DNA from: Puccinia triticina
Lineage: Eukaryota > Basidiomycota > Pucciniomycetes > Pucciniales > Pucciniaceae
Length of the DNA stretch: 64,000 nucleotides
Direction: 5' to 3'
Assembly (NCBI RefSeq): GCF_026914185.1
Contig: NC_070558.1
Location: forward strand, 5,837,501 to 5,901,500
Part shown: piece after piece, positions 36,703 through 47,166 of the stretch
Position numbering within the stretch: position 1 is the first letter of the stretch
Layout: each line of letters begins with the position of its first letter
Translations under genes and position numbers: made by a program
The notes under the pieces: model-generated
Database searches by the model: none
Seen by the model: the letters and a program-made list of their open reading frames with translations, nothing else
What the model was told of the DNA's origin: nothing

Positions 36703-36785
36703 TAATGACAGGGAATTGAACTCTTGACTTCATGTACATGAGGCAATTATTAAAGCAGTCTTTAACCATTAGGTTATAAGACATG
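36703..36785 (-). other. tRNA-like segment (Pol III A/B-box type) within the LTR U3
   Basis: Read on the minus strand, the segment holds CCTAATGGTTAAAG, resembling an A box, and 45-50 nt later GAGTTCAATTCCC, resembling a B box. Between them is an anticodon-like loop TTAATAA and a CATGTACATG palindrome where a variable arm could be. The stems are too imperfect for me to call a functional tRNA. The same segment is in the other LTR at about 28154-28236. Confidence 0.45.
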
Positions 36786-36836
36786 TACTATCCACTGTAG
36801 ACACATGGACTTAGTGTCTCAGTGTCTGACAGTGCC

Positions 36837-37221
36837 AAAGCACACTCCGTTGTAGGAGTGTGCCAAAGCACACTCCGTTTTAGGAGTGTGCCAAAGCACA
36901 CTCCGTTTTAGGAGTGTGCCAAAGCACACTCCGTTTTAGGAGTGTGCCAAAGCACACTCCGTTTTAGGAGTGTGCCAAAGCACACTCCGTTTTAGGAGTG
37001 TGCCAAAGCACACTCCGTTTTAGGAGTGTGCCAAAGCACACTCCGTTTTAGGAGTGTGCCAAAGCACACTCCGTTTTAGGAGTGTGCCAAAGCACACTCC
37101 GTTTTAGGAGTGTGCCAAAGCACACTCCGTTTTAGGAGTGTGCCAAAGCACACTCCGTTTTAGGAGTGTGCCAAAGCACACTCCGTTTTAGGAGTGTGCC
37201 AAAGCACACTCTGTTGTAGGA
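36837..37221 (-). repeat. 28-bp hairpin satellite, array D (about 14 units)
   Basis: This is the continuation of array C beyond the gypsy insertion. After one GTTGTA unit the linker is uniformly GTTTTA, ending with a GTTGTA unit at about 37210. No GTTTTA block is present in array C. Confidence 0.95.
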
Positions 37222-38344
37222 GGAGTTTTGTTTCCTTTTTTATCTTGCCGTCTGGTGAGCTGCAGCTTTTACATTGTTTGTTACATCTTGGATATTGAGA
37301 TTTGAGATTTTTATTGTTTGTCATGATGGAAAGGATGAGGGTGGTTATCTGTGTTGGAATATAGATGATGACAGAGCTTGTTGGTGTAGAATGAAGTTTG
37401 TTGGTTTGGATTGTCAATTGTGTAAAATATGGGGTTAAACTAAGGGCCCTAACCCGGGATAACTTAGCGCCTGGTGTGAATGGTCTCAGGAGACTGCCCC
37501 TAAACCCAGGGCCAACCCAACCTCCATACAATGGCATTGGGTTGGCGGGTTTGGCCAGCTTATTTTCCAATCTGCCTCCACCCAACCCAAAACAAATAGG
37601 CTGGCTGCTATGGTTGTCGGCACCATCCCCCATGGTGCGCCTAGGTGTGCCCGCCCCACACCTGCGCACTTTTTCCAAAAAATGGGGGTCAGTGCACACC
37701 CAAGAAGGCTGGTTTTGCAAGTTGGAAAATGGATTGAAACAAGTCCCAGGGCCATCAAATGGTACCTCACTTGGTAGATTCAGAATTAGTGAATAAGCTT
37801 GCTATCAGTCTCCTGCAGATTGTTCCTCATGCTGCTGGAGTCAAGGGACTGTTTTTGATGATGGCCGCTATGAAGGCCAAAACCCAAAATCAAATTTTGC
37901 CAAATACATTGAAAATGATATCTCAAATAAAACTGCTAAGAACTCAAAAACAGTACAAAGAAGACTCCAAGCATGAAAGCATGAAATCATAAAACTCCTT
38001 TCTTGCTCCAGCCAAACTATAAGCATTTGAAGTAAGGATGAACATTGGTACCTGTTTGGGGGTACCCGGCACCAGCCAGCCCGGTACCGCTGGCACCAGC
38101 CAGGCACCAGCTGGGTGGTGCCAGGTGTCTGTTTTGGGACAGAAATCCAGGAGGTACCCTGGTACCCTCTGCATGTACTGCCTCACCCCCGTAATATTCC
38201 CCAGGGGGGCTGCCATGTGCGGCAACAAGACTGTACAATGGACCTGTGATAGGGATGATAATTTGGCGGGCTCAAAAAAATAGTACATTTTTTTATTTTT
38301 AACATTAGTTTTGCCTTTTACTGCGTTATAATGTGTTCCTAACT
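37222..38344. other. intergenic, no gene recognised
   Basis: I see no supportable gene. Around 38045-38175 there is a local cluster of GGTACC/GGCACC-type palindromic steps (GGTACCCGGCACC, CCAGGTACC-like), repeated weakly near 38650-38675 on the other side of the next satellite. Confidence 0.4.
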
Positions 38345-38580
38345 TATCACAAGGGAGGGGCAACCTGTCCATTTGCATGCAAACGGACAGGACACTGATT
38401 TTTTGTCATGTCCGTTTGCGTGCAAACAGACAGGAAAGAGCCAATGTTTTGTCCTGTCCGTTTGTGTGCAAACAGACAGGACAGAGCCAATGTTTTGTCC
38501 TGTCTGTGTGCGTGCAAACAGACAGGACACCAGTGTTTTGTCCTGTCCTTTTGCCTGCAAACAGACAGAGGTCCTGTGAC
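38345..38580. repeat. palindromic GGACAGGAC satellite, locus 2
   Basis: About five 46-bp units of the same family as 548-770 occur here, including the shared flank GAGGGGCAACCTGTCCATTT. Units here carry AAACAGACAGG where locus 1 mostly has AAACGGACAGG. Confidence 0.82.
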
Positions 38581-38726
38581 ACTGTTTCAGACTTGTCACA
38601 GGTCCGTTGTTTGCATACATATCTGATTGCACTCACCACCTCAGATCCTTCTGGTACTGCTGGTACCGCCGGCACCAAGCGTGGGATGAGGTACTTGTCT
38701 CACGGGAAGATGCCTTCATGGGATGT

Positions 38727-39820
38727 TGTCAGCCGGGCTACTATAATAAGTTAGAGCCCGGCTAACTATTGTAGCATAATAAAAATTGCACGTAATAATA
38801 GCGGCGCAGAGCGCCGCGTACATAATATGGTTCTTTCTGGTAAAAAGACCTAACTGCGGCGCAGAGCGCCGCGTACATAAAAAATAAAGATTCCTTAGAC
38901 AAGTAAGGAAAACAAAGCTCCGGCCGAAGAATCGGCAAGAGAAAGAAAGTTAGTTCAAACCCGTTCTCAAGCCAAGAGAACGGGCCGTCAGATAATCTCA
39001 GGAGACTACTAAACCGAGAGTAGTCCCCATGAGAAATAGAAGACTTCGGCCAGGGAGGAGAGAAACAGAACTATACCATTCCTCCTCCCCTGGCCAACGA
39101 TTAAACAACTGATCACGCTATTCCTTGAGCCGAGGAATAGCAAATGGATCTTATGACAAATAGAAAAACGAACGGGAGTGAAGGGACCAATAGAATCCCC
39201 CTTCACTCCTGTCACTCTTGTCAGAAGCACGCTTCCTCCGGCCGAGAACCCAAGGAAGCCTGTGCAAGAAAAGCTACAACCCTACCGGTTGTAGCTCGGA
39301 TATTTAAACGAGGGCCTTCGGGCGAAGGAAGGCCCCTCAGATACCTTTCATAACCAGCTCGACGCCCAGCCAGTCTCGTCACTCGTCCTACTGACCAGTA
39401 CGCCAGCCTGCCTTCGCCTCGACTTCGGTTTTTATTGGATCGCTCGTGTTTTTTTTGCCGCAGACTTCCTTTTACAAGTAAGTCTGCGTTTTTTTCTTTC
39501 TACCGGGATTTCCATCCCTTTATATCTCCTGGGAGCGTTTCAACGTGCAAATACCCCCTTGTTAAGGGCCCCAGACGCCACAGGTCACAAAAACCCCTAC
39601 GCATTTCGTGCGCAGGCCCTGTAAGAACTGCGGAGGGCACTAAAACACCCCAGGCGCCCCTGGCCCCTCCGTTAAACCTAATTTTTTGGTTCATTAGAAA
39701 TAGCTTTCTAAAGCTATTTCGCACTTTTACCACGCTTTTGCTGCGCGCGCTACTGTACCGTGCTCTGTCGCCGGCGTAGCTAGAAGAGCACTCGTGCTCT
39801 TGGCATCACCAAGCCTGACA
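38727..39820. mobile_element. solo LTR, family S2 (gypsy-like termini)
   Basis: It starts TGTCAGCCGGG and ends AAGCCTGACA, with target duplication GATGT at 38722-38726 and 39821-39825. The length is 1094 bp. The TGTCAG...CTGACA termini resemble those of the gypsy element, but the body is different. A GC hairpin repeat (GGCGCAGAGCGCCGCGTACA) occurs twice near 38803 and 38857. Confidence 0.88.
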
Positions 39821-39825
39821 GATGT

Positions 39826-40810
39826 TGTGGCAGACGGAAAAGTGAAAAAATCAAAAGTTTTTTCTATACTACATATTTACTCACAATATGCCTCAAGATA
39901 CCACCAAATGGACCTCATAAATGGATTCTACGGCCAATTTTACCCCTAGTCACCACTGGAAGCCTCACTGGAAGCCTGCTGGATTGGAAGTTACACCCTC
40001 TTGGACCCTTATGGACACAGCCAGCCCCAGTCATCAACCTGTCACACCCCTCAAGTCACCTTTCCCAGGTATACACATACTCAGCCCCAGCCAAACACAT
40101 ACTTTTGCTTATCCCTCTTATCTCCACTGCATATGCAGGGGCCCAACCCCATTTCTTCTGTATTTGACATGTCCCCGCTTCATTTATGCACCCCTTGCAG
40201 CTGCATGCAGTCTTCTGACCCCATTTCTGCACTCCTTGCATTAGTCTGACACCACTCATGAACCCCTGTATTTGAAATTTCCCCACTTTGTTTATGCACT
40301 CCTTGCATTATTATGGGATCATCTTTCATTTCTCACCCCACTTTTTGCCTGTATTTAGTATCTTCTGTCACCACTTGTACGCAGCCCACCAGCTAAAATC
40401 CATCATCCAGGGTCCCCCTTGTAGCTAAAATCCCTCACATTTGTCTTTATAAGGAGCTCTCTCCCCCCCAGTTGTTTTTCCTCAGTCCAGTACCCACCAG
40501 TTATACAGACATCACCCATCAGCCATTATCTTTATCCTTATACTTTATATCATATAACATACCATATCATCCCTCTCATCTGCAATAACACTGAACTCAC
40601 TCTCATCTCTCTTGGTTGACATATCACATGCCTGTCACAAGTTACCGCGTTCTTGGTTCAACTCCCGACTGAGACATATACACTTCTCAGCCTAGGTACT
40701 CCTCTCAATGTTTTATATCACCCTCTTGAGGACCTGTGTCCAACCCCCACCGGAAACATCAATTCAACTTTCACCCTTCCCACTCCTCATAAACTCTCTC
40801 ATCTTTCACA
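39826..40810. other. intergenic, no gene recognised
   Basis: I see no gene. A degenerate ~60-110-bp repeat with TTTATGCAC and CCTTGCA occurs between about 40160 and 40310. Confidence 0.4.
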
Positions 40811-40812
40811 TA

Positions 40813-41200
40813 CAGAAAGGCCAGGAAAGCTTGCGGGTCCGGCAGCCAGAATATCCACCAAACATGCCAGTCCACCTCCGCCACCGGACCTTCCAAACCT
40901 TCCAAACCTTCCAATTATTCCCCCTTCTTCCACCTTTGTCCGTCCCATCCCCCCCCCCCCCCCCCCCCCCTCCAGCAATGATGCCCCCCGACAAAATCCC
41001 CCCTCCCCGCCCGACCGGACCCACCCACAACCCTGCCAGCCAGCCAGCCACCCCACCGCCAAACGTTTTCTTTTTTGCCGCGATCGGTGAGCCTGCCCCT
41101 CCCCCCCAAAAAAAAAACCCTCAGCTGACCCCCCAACCCCCTCCGTCCATTGCCCGGCCCACCTTCCAGACCAGCACGAGGCTGTTGACTGCACCGCCAA
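40813..41200 (+). repeat. left TIR of the two-gene transposon
   Basis: It is 388 bp, roughly 90% identical to the reverse complement of 45942-46315, and includes a C-tract and CCAGCCAGCCA steps. It contains an ATG (40978) opening into the plus-strand gene. Confidence 0.88.
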
Positions 41201-43462
41201 AAGATTATTGGCCCTTGTACACCCATCATTCAAGAAGCTGGTGCGTTGTTTCCCCTTCCCTACTGCGCCCCGCATCATTCCGACTCTTTCTGACCGTTTG
41301 CCCATCTGATCAGACCATGCAGAACAAAACCCCCGCAACCACCCGTTTTACGCTCACCCGGGGCACCTTGGAGCCGCTGCTGTTTGCAAACGTCCCGGGT
41401 GAGACACAGGAGTTGTACCTTGGTCCCTCCCAGCCACCGGACTTGCAGGTGGCTGCCTGCAAGCTATTCTACAAGGGTTTGACAACCCAACGCGACCACC
41501 CAAATGCCACTGGACCCCCAACCAAGCCGCCCCCACAGCCGCGCAACATTCACATCAAGCACTGCATCTTTCAACAAACAGTGGCGGGCCAGCTGGCCAT
41601 GGCCAATCCAAACGCGGTCGTCCACATAAAGCAAGCGCTTGCGGAGGTGCAAAAACACTGGGAGAAGGTGACCCCAAATGGCACCGCCGTCTTGTTGTCG
41701 TTTGTGCAGCGGGTCACCTGGGCGCAGTTCCGTTTGGATGTTGTGGTGGCCCTGGGTAAGACCAAGACGCATCTCGGGACGCACATTGACTTGATGGACA
41801 TCAACGGTCTCCTCAAGTGGCAGGTAGCGGTGAAGAAGCATCCCGTCTTTGGAGTTGGCCGGAACACCATCATTGCATCGGACGCGGACTTTGATTCTTA
41901 CGTGGACGCAATCGTGTCAAAGCCCGACTCCGAGGTGATCATCCGGGTCATCATGGCCAACCCCTGCCAAATGGCCAAAGACCGGGAAACTGTGAGTTCA
42001 GCGGTTCTCTGAACGCTCCCTCCTTTGAGTATTGACGGCTTGTGTCATGCTGCGCAGGAGCGCGCTCAGTCCGACGCCCTGGCAATAGCCTATGGGTCCA
42101 ACGACAACCAATTGGTGCTCAAAAGGGCCAGTGTCCAAGTTGCCCGCAATGTAAGTCGCGGACAAGCTTTTTTCTTCAACTGGAGAGGGGCTAATATTTT
42201 TGATTGGTCAGCCCCATGCAGACGTTGATGCTCAGGAACGGATGAGGATCACCCAAGATCTCTACGAGTATCACCGCCAACTTTACGGTGGCAATCGCGG
42301 GTCCATGCGCATCAAAGACCCAGCCAACCCCGCAAGATCTTTCTGTGTCACTGCCGACGGATATAAGACTTGGGCAATGGCGATAATGCACAGCGCACGG
42401 GGGGTTGATCAGGATCACCCACCCAGAACTGATCAGTTCGTCTCGGAGAAGGAGGTTGTTTACTCCCTGGCCGAGTTGGCTGCCCAGGCATCCAATTGCC
42501 TGTCCAAACACAAGTCCGCCGCCACCGCTCCAGAAGATCCACCATCAGGACTCCCAACGCTTGCTCAATCTACCCCGGCTGTGGATAAGGGGGGCCCACG
42601 GCTCCCAGTGTTTGCATTGGTGAGCCAACAGGCGAGCTCAGAGGGGGCTGGGTCCCCACGCCCGCGCTTGGCCACGGATACAGCCGACCCCAGCAGGGCC
42701 ACGTTGCGTCCCCCCATCGGGGCATCAACACCTTCCACCCCTGTGTACACGCCCGTCCGCAGATCCGTGTCTGGTCAATTTTTACCGCCACGTGTGGTGC
42801 CAACAGCCGCTGGGGCGCAACCAAGCCCTCCGGCCAGATTCAATATTCCCTTGCCGTCGCCCACAAAGGACTCTGTGGATTCATTGTTTCCAATAAGCGA
42901 GGCGGCTCAGGCGGCCGCAGACAAGCTTGACCTCTCAGACCAAGACAAGCTTCCTTTTAGCCCGGACCCATCTGTACACGTGTGTTCAACCCGTCAGAAC
43001 AGCTTGGCAAGCACCAACATCAAAATCCTCCCGCCGCCCAAGTCAGACGTAGATAGGAAGGGGTTTGTCCATTGATCTCCTGCATGCAAGATTGCGCGCA
43101 GCCCGCACGGGGATGGCATTGCTCACACAATCAGCCGCCTCAACTTTGGGAGGGCCATATCCCCAATTCGCGCCCGGCCCGTCTCGCCAACTCGCAAGAC
43201 TCCTGCAACTTGTTCCCGCTCTGATTCCATGGCCTCATGGTTTACCAAGTCTGTGCCCACCGCCAACTACCCGCTCAACGACGCGGGGAAGGCCCTCACA
43301 ATGGAAGCCTTTCTAGACTTATTGTGTTTTGACAAGGGGGATGTTATCACCCGCGGGTTACTCGCGATGTCCCACATCCGCCGATGGGACTTTTTCCTGC
43401 AGACCTCCCCTAGGGTATTGGAAACAAAGTTTGGCTTTCCCTATGCAATTGCTTGCCAGTAG
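40978..43462 (+). pseudogene. accessory protein gene of the DNA transposon, unknown family
   Basis: Exons are about 40978-41991, 42058-42150 and 42212-43462, with GT-AG introns of 66 and 61 nt that keep frame. The start could be the TIR ATG at 40978 or, more conservatively, ATG 41317 (MQNKTPATT). Exon 3 contains an in-frame TGA at 43073-43075, after which protein-like sequence continues (MASWFTKSVPTANYPLNDAG) to TAG at 43460-43462; the frame then stays open to 43729. The first ~240 residues after 41317 look ordered (HIKHCIFQQTVAGQLAMANP, FVQRVTWAQFRLDVVVAL). The next ~200 are Ser/Pro-rich. I do not recognise the family. Its position opposite a transposase suggests a role in transposition, such as DNA or TIR binding, but nothing in the sequence proves it. 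Confidence 0.65.
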
Positions 43463-44084
43463 ATCAAGGGGGCCATGTGGCTCATTCTGACCCACGTGAT
43501 TGTCCCCAACCCAAAAGGACATACAAGCCCTCCCCGCCAACCAATCTCACACAACAAATCCCTGGCGGCCCATCCAAGCAATATCTCCCACGAGCCGCCC
43601 ATCACGACGGCAATTGCCCCACCCCCTCAAAACTCTGCCAGCGCCGGCGGCCCGCCTGCTCACACGGAGGATCACCCCACGGGCCATGGTACCGATGAGA
43701 CCACCGCCGACGGCACCCGCAGGGCGTGATTGACCATCTAGTTCATGGCTGCCAGGGGAGCCATTATGCACAAGCTAGGCCTGGATTCGTGGCCGGCCGG
43801 GCTACAATATAACTATTTTATCTAGTCTCACTCTACTTATATCTAGTATCAGTAAAAATATTGATCCCGGCGTTGATTGCTAGCCGCTATGGCCCATTTC
43901 CTCTTTATCTTGCTCCCACTTTATCTTGTCCAAATAAAACCATCAACCCCGGCTCTGATTGATGTCCGGGCGCGGCGCGCAGTTACCAACTGAAATATAG
44001 CTGTTTTTCCTTTTTTCTACTGTTTGTTCCCAAATGGTGATTCCACCTGTTATCCGCCATTTGCCACAGTAATACACAACTGAG

Positions 44085-44360
44085 AGAGACCCAGGCGCCG
44101 CTGACGCCTTGTGCGGAAAACTGCTTGCGAGACCGCCCCCAGGGGCGACTGCTGACTTGGCGGATAACAGCCCCCAGGCGCAAATGAGGACTTGTGCGGA
44201 ATACTGCTTGCAAAGCAGCCCCCAGGGGCTAATGCTGACTTGGTGGATAACAGCCCCCAGGCGCAACTGAGGACTTCTGCGGAAAACTGCATGCAAAGCA
44301 GCCCCCAGGGGCAAATGCTGACTTGGCAGATAACAGCCCCAACGGGCGACTGCTGACTTA
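44085..44360. repeat. 83-bp tandem repeat inside the DNA transposon, ~3.3 units
   Basis: Units start with CAGCCCCCAGGGGC at 44216 and 44299, with a related start near 44133. Each unit contains two CCCCCAGG-type hairpins and GCTGACTTGG. It lies between the two genes, in the otherwise non-coding 43730-44688 interval. Confidence 0.75.
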
Positions 44361-44688
44361 CGCAGCCAACAAGGACTTGCCCGTGGCAAGCGCGGGACTT
44401 CAGCCTTGACCAATGACTTACGGGCCGCTTTAAAGTGATGTGGGGTGTCAATATCTGGAGCCCCACAAAGGAGGTATAGCTAAATTGCAAGAATAAATTT
44501 CAATTTGATTGATTAAAAAATGATTCAGAAAGGAGGAAGAAAAAGAATAGAAAAGGAACAAGGGGAGACATGGTGGGCCTCCGTTGAATCAGAAAGGAGG
44601 AAGTCAAATAATAGAAAAGGAACAAATAATAATAGCAAAGGAACAAGGGGAGACATGGTGGGCCTCCGCACCGCGCTGATGCCCACCA

Positions 44689-46158
44689 TCAGAAGCCCCC
44701 TGCAGAGTACCCACTGCCAAGCAAGAGGTTCCTCATCATACGAGGATTGGCAACGATTGGGAGCACATCCTTAATGATCTGAGCGTCCTGCCGGGTCGCT
44801 GTCAGAATCTCCATGCGCTTCAGGTAAGTTTTCAGGGTGGCAAACGCCTTTTTGATTGGGTTGAAATCCGGAGAATAGGTCGGCAGATACATTAGGAGGA
44901 CGCCTGTGTTTGCGCATATCTCAGCGATCCGGCCACCATGGTGGATAGGGGTGTTGTCCATGATTAGGACACTGTTTTGGCCGGGGAATGGAGTCATAAC
45001 TGGCATCTAGGGGGACACAAAAAGCCAGACGTCAAAAATCAGAAGATCTTGGCAGATAAGGAAACAGGGAGGCCAACATACCAAGACGTCCTCCAGGAAA
45101 TACTCCATGTCGATGTGGCGCATCGTTCCCACCTGAGCAATGCACTCCAGACACCCGTCCAATGAGACCGCCGGGAGAACCAAAACACGTGGGGCCCCCA
45201 GGGGCTTAGGGATGCGTTGAGTGCGGCGGCCGCGTAGTGCCCAGGCTTTGTCACGTGAGTGTGTCCCAAGCAATACTCCCGCCTTGTCTATAGAAGAAAA
45301 GAGGTCAGACAACGTTTTTCCTGTGGGCTGGAAAAAATCTGGAGAGTGGCTTACCCACAAACACCAGAAAATCCGCAGGATAATACCCCACGCGGGCCAC
45401 GTAGCTTGCCCGTGCCTCGGGGCATTGGTTTGGATTCACGGTCCGGGCGGTTTTCTTTGTCATGAGAAGGCGGTACTTCAACTCCGCTTGTATGGTGCTG
45501 ATGGGATGTCGAGTGCCGGTCATTGCCTGGATGTGATTCTGGATCTCATCCAGGTAAAGGGTGGGCTCTGCCTCCAGCGCAGCAAGGACGAACTCAGCCT
45601 CCTCGCGGCTGAACGCCAATGGGCGACCCCGCTCGGCGTAAAGGGCCGGGTCTCTGACAACATCGCGGGTGTGTCGGTACAAGTTCTTCCACTGGAGGAG
45701 GGAGTCTTCGGAGACTTTGTGGTTGAGCGTTTGATTCATCTCCGCAAGCGATTTGCCTCGCACCGCCAATTTGACAACAATCACCTTCACGTTGCGCAAA
45801 TACTTCACAAACACCATTGGATCTGCGCAAAAAAAACACATTGGTGAGTGGGGGGAGCGTGAAGAAACACCCCAAACGGTGACGGCACATGGCTCACCAC
45901 TAGCGGTATGGAGATCAGAGGCTGGAGATTCTGTGATCTTGTTGGCGGTGCAGTCAACGGCCTCGTGCTGGTCTGGAAGGTGGGCCGGGCGATGGACGGA
46001 GGGGGTTGGGGGGTCAGCTGAGGGTTTTTTATTTGGGGGGGGGCAGGCTCACCGATTGCGTCAAAAAAGAAAAAGTTTGGCGGTGGGGTGGCTGGCTGGC
46101 TGGCAGGGTTGTGGGTGGGTCCGGTCGGGCGGGGAGGGGGGATTTTGTTGGGGGGCAT
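44689..46158 (-). pseudogene. DDE transposase (Tc1/mariner superfamily), catalytic Glu replaced
   Basis: Exons are 46053-46158, 45355-45822, 45082-45287 and 44689-45006. Introns are 230, 67 and 75 nt. The coding length is 1098 nt, giving 365 aa, with all joins in frame. Exon 1 lies in the right TIR (start MPPNKIPPPRP) and its donor joins FFFFDAI to DPMVFVKYL. The N-terminal part has a helix-turn-helix-like region (KSLAEMNQTLNHKVSEDSLL). Catalytic residues are Asp in FVDKAGV (codon split by an intron) and Asp in VLIMDNTPIHHG. The third position, 34 residues later in YSPDFNPIK, is Lys where DD34E transposases have Glu. Apart from this the protein looks complete. Confidence 0.85.
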
Positions 46159-46315
46159 TGTTGCTGGAGGGGGGGGGGGGGCGGGGGAATGGGACGGATG
46201 AAGGTGGAAGAAGGGGGAATAATTGGAAGGTTTGGAAGGTCCGGTGGCGGAGGTGGACTGGCATGTTTGGTGGATATTCTGGCTGCCAGACCTGCAAGCT
46301 TTCCTGGCCTTGCTG
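45942..46315 (-). repeat. right TIR of the two-gene transposon
   Basis: This 374-bp arm is complementary to 40813-41200. It contains the first coding exon of the transposase (46053-46158). Confidence 0.88.
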
Positions 46316-46317
46316 TA

Positions 46318-47166
46318 CCTGTCATCAAACAGCCTCATCTGGAACTAGACCAGACCTATCACTTGATCAAAACTTGCCAAGCTTAGCTTGGTGGGTCTTG
46401 TTATCTGACAGCAGAAGGGCAGAGTTTTGCACCTCCATCATCCCCTTCACCATCCAGCAAAAGGGTTTCACAGCCACTTTTGAGCCTTTCAACGTTCTTT
46501 GACTTCAATTTGTTAGAACAATTTCCTCTGCTAAACAAGGACAACAGGGTCATTGATGTTGATGCAATCAATACCAACCCTGACAAGGATTCAACCTGGA
46601 ACCCCCAAGACCTCATGCGCTGATTTGCTTGAAACTGTCATGGTTTCTTTATCTATATAAATACTTAAAAATTTCCTTCATAAGCTTAAACATTTCACGT
46701 ATAAGCAATCCATCCATTTTATGGTTTTACCAAAAACAAAAACAATGAGGTGCCAGCTGGCGCGCACTTCTTCAGAAATGGCGCCCACAACCATGCTGGC
46801 TGCAGCATTTCCCCTGCATCCAAGGGCGATTTCCTCAGCCACCGTTCCGCCAACTGGCTCCCAGGTGGAGCAGCCCCGCCCTGGCCCCCAGGCCGCCTCG
46901 CCCCCGACCCAAACACACCCAAGCACACCCTGCATATCCACACACAAAGACAACAACCAAGCATCGGAAAAGAGTACAACAACAACAACAGCAGCCGGGA
47001 GAGAGAGGACGGGTATGGCGGGTATGGATGGCAGAGAAAGCGGGGAAGGGGGGGGGGGGCGGTTATTCCTCGACGGGCTCGACGACCCTGTACCCCAGGT
47101 CCGGGCGAGCCCGGCCGTCGGCGCGCGCGCCCGGGACGCCGCGCCACCATCTACACACAGACAGGG
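46318..47166. other. transition from repeats to host genes; short coding-like remnant
   Basis: A plus-strand frame ending with TGA near 46622 contains DFNLLEQFPLLNKDNRVIDV, which reads like a protein end but lacks context, so it may be a gene or transposon remnant. From ~46650 to 47166 I see nothing but the probable 3' flank of the FAS1 gene. Confidence 0.35.

Larger units (their letters stand above)
27438..36831 (-). mobile_element. young gypsy-type LTR retrotransposon with chromodomain (chromovirus)
   Basis: LTRs of 845 bp (27438-28282 and 35987-36831) begin TGTCAGCGCC and end GTCTGACA. Target duplication GTGCC lies at 27433-27437 and 36832-36836. I find three LTR mismatches, about 99.6% identity. 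The 9394-bp element has an intact 2185-codon Gag-Pol frame, a TATA box in the LTR, a TGG-starting primer-binding site two bases inside the 5' LTR (about 35966-35984, with TGGGGGTCTGGCCGGGAA; the tRNA was not identified) and a purine tract GGTGGGGGCGAA beside the 3' LTR. It sits in hairpin array C/D. It also carries a predicted spliced ORF1. It may still be active. Confidence 0.96.
35987..36831 (-). repeat. gypsy 5' LTR
   Basis: It is 845 bp and flanked by target duplication GTGCC at 36832-36836. It contains a TATA box and a tRNA-like segment in the U3 part. Confidence 0.95.
40813..46315. mobile_element. two-gene DNA transposon, Tc1/mariner-like, long TIRs, TA target duplication
   Basis: The inverted arms 40813-41200 (388 bp) and 45942-46315 (374 bp) begin CAGAAAGGCCAGG and CAGCAAGGCCAGG respectively. 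TA flanks both ends (40811-40812 and 46316-46317). Homology starts abruptly at the terminal CAG. Inside are an inward-facing gene of unknown function on the plus strand and a DDE transposase gene on the minus strand. Both are transcribed away from their own TIR toward the centre. The transposase has lost its catalytic glutamate, so this copy is probably inactive. Confidence 0.9.

Noticed and set aside
36703..36785. Functional tRNA gene
   Set aside because: A/B-box-like motifs are present but acceptor and anticodon stems do not pair well, so I list it only as tRNA-like.
37160..37796. Open frames on both strands after array D
   Set aside because: They start in satellite sequence, show no domain, and overlap each other on opposite strands with no codon pattern.
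42200..43075. Stand-alone 291-aa gene
   Set aside because: An acceptor at 42211 and upstream exons in matching phase show it is exon 3 of the accessory transposon gene.
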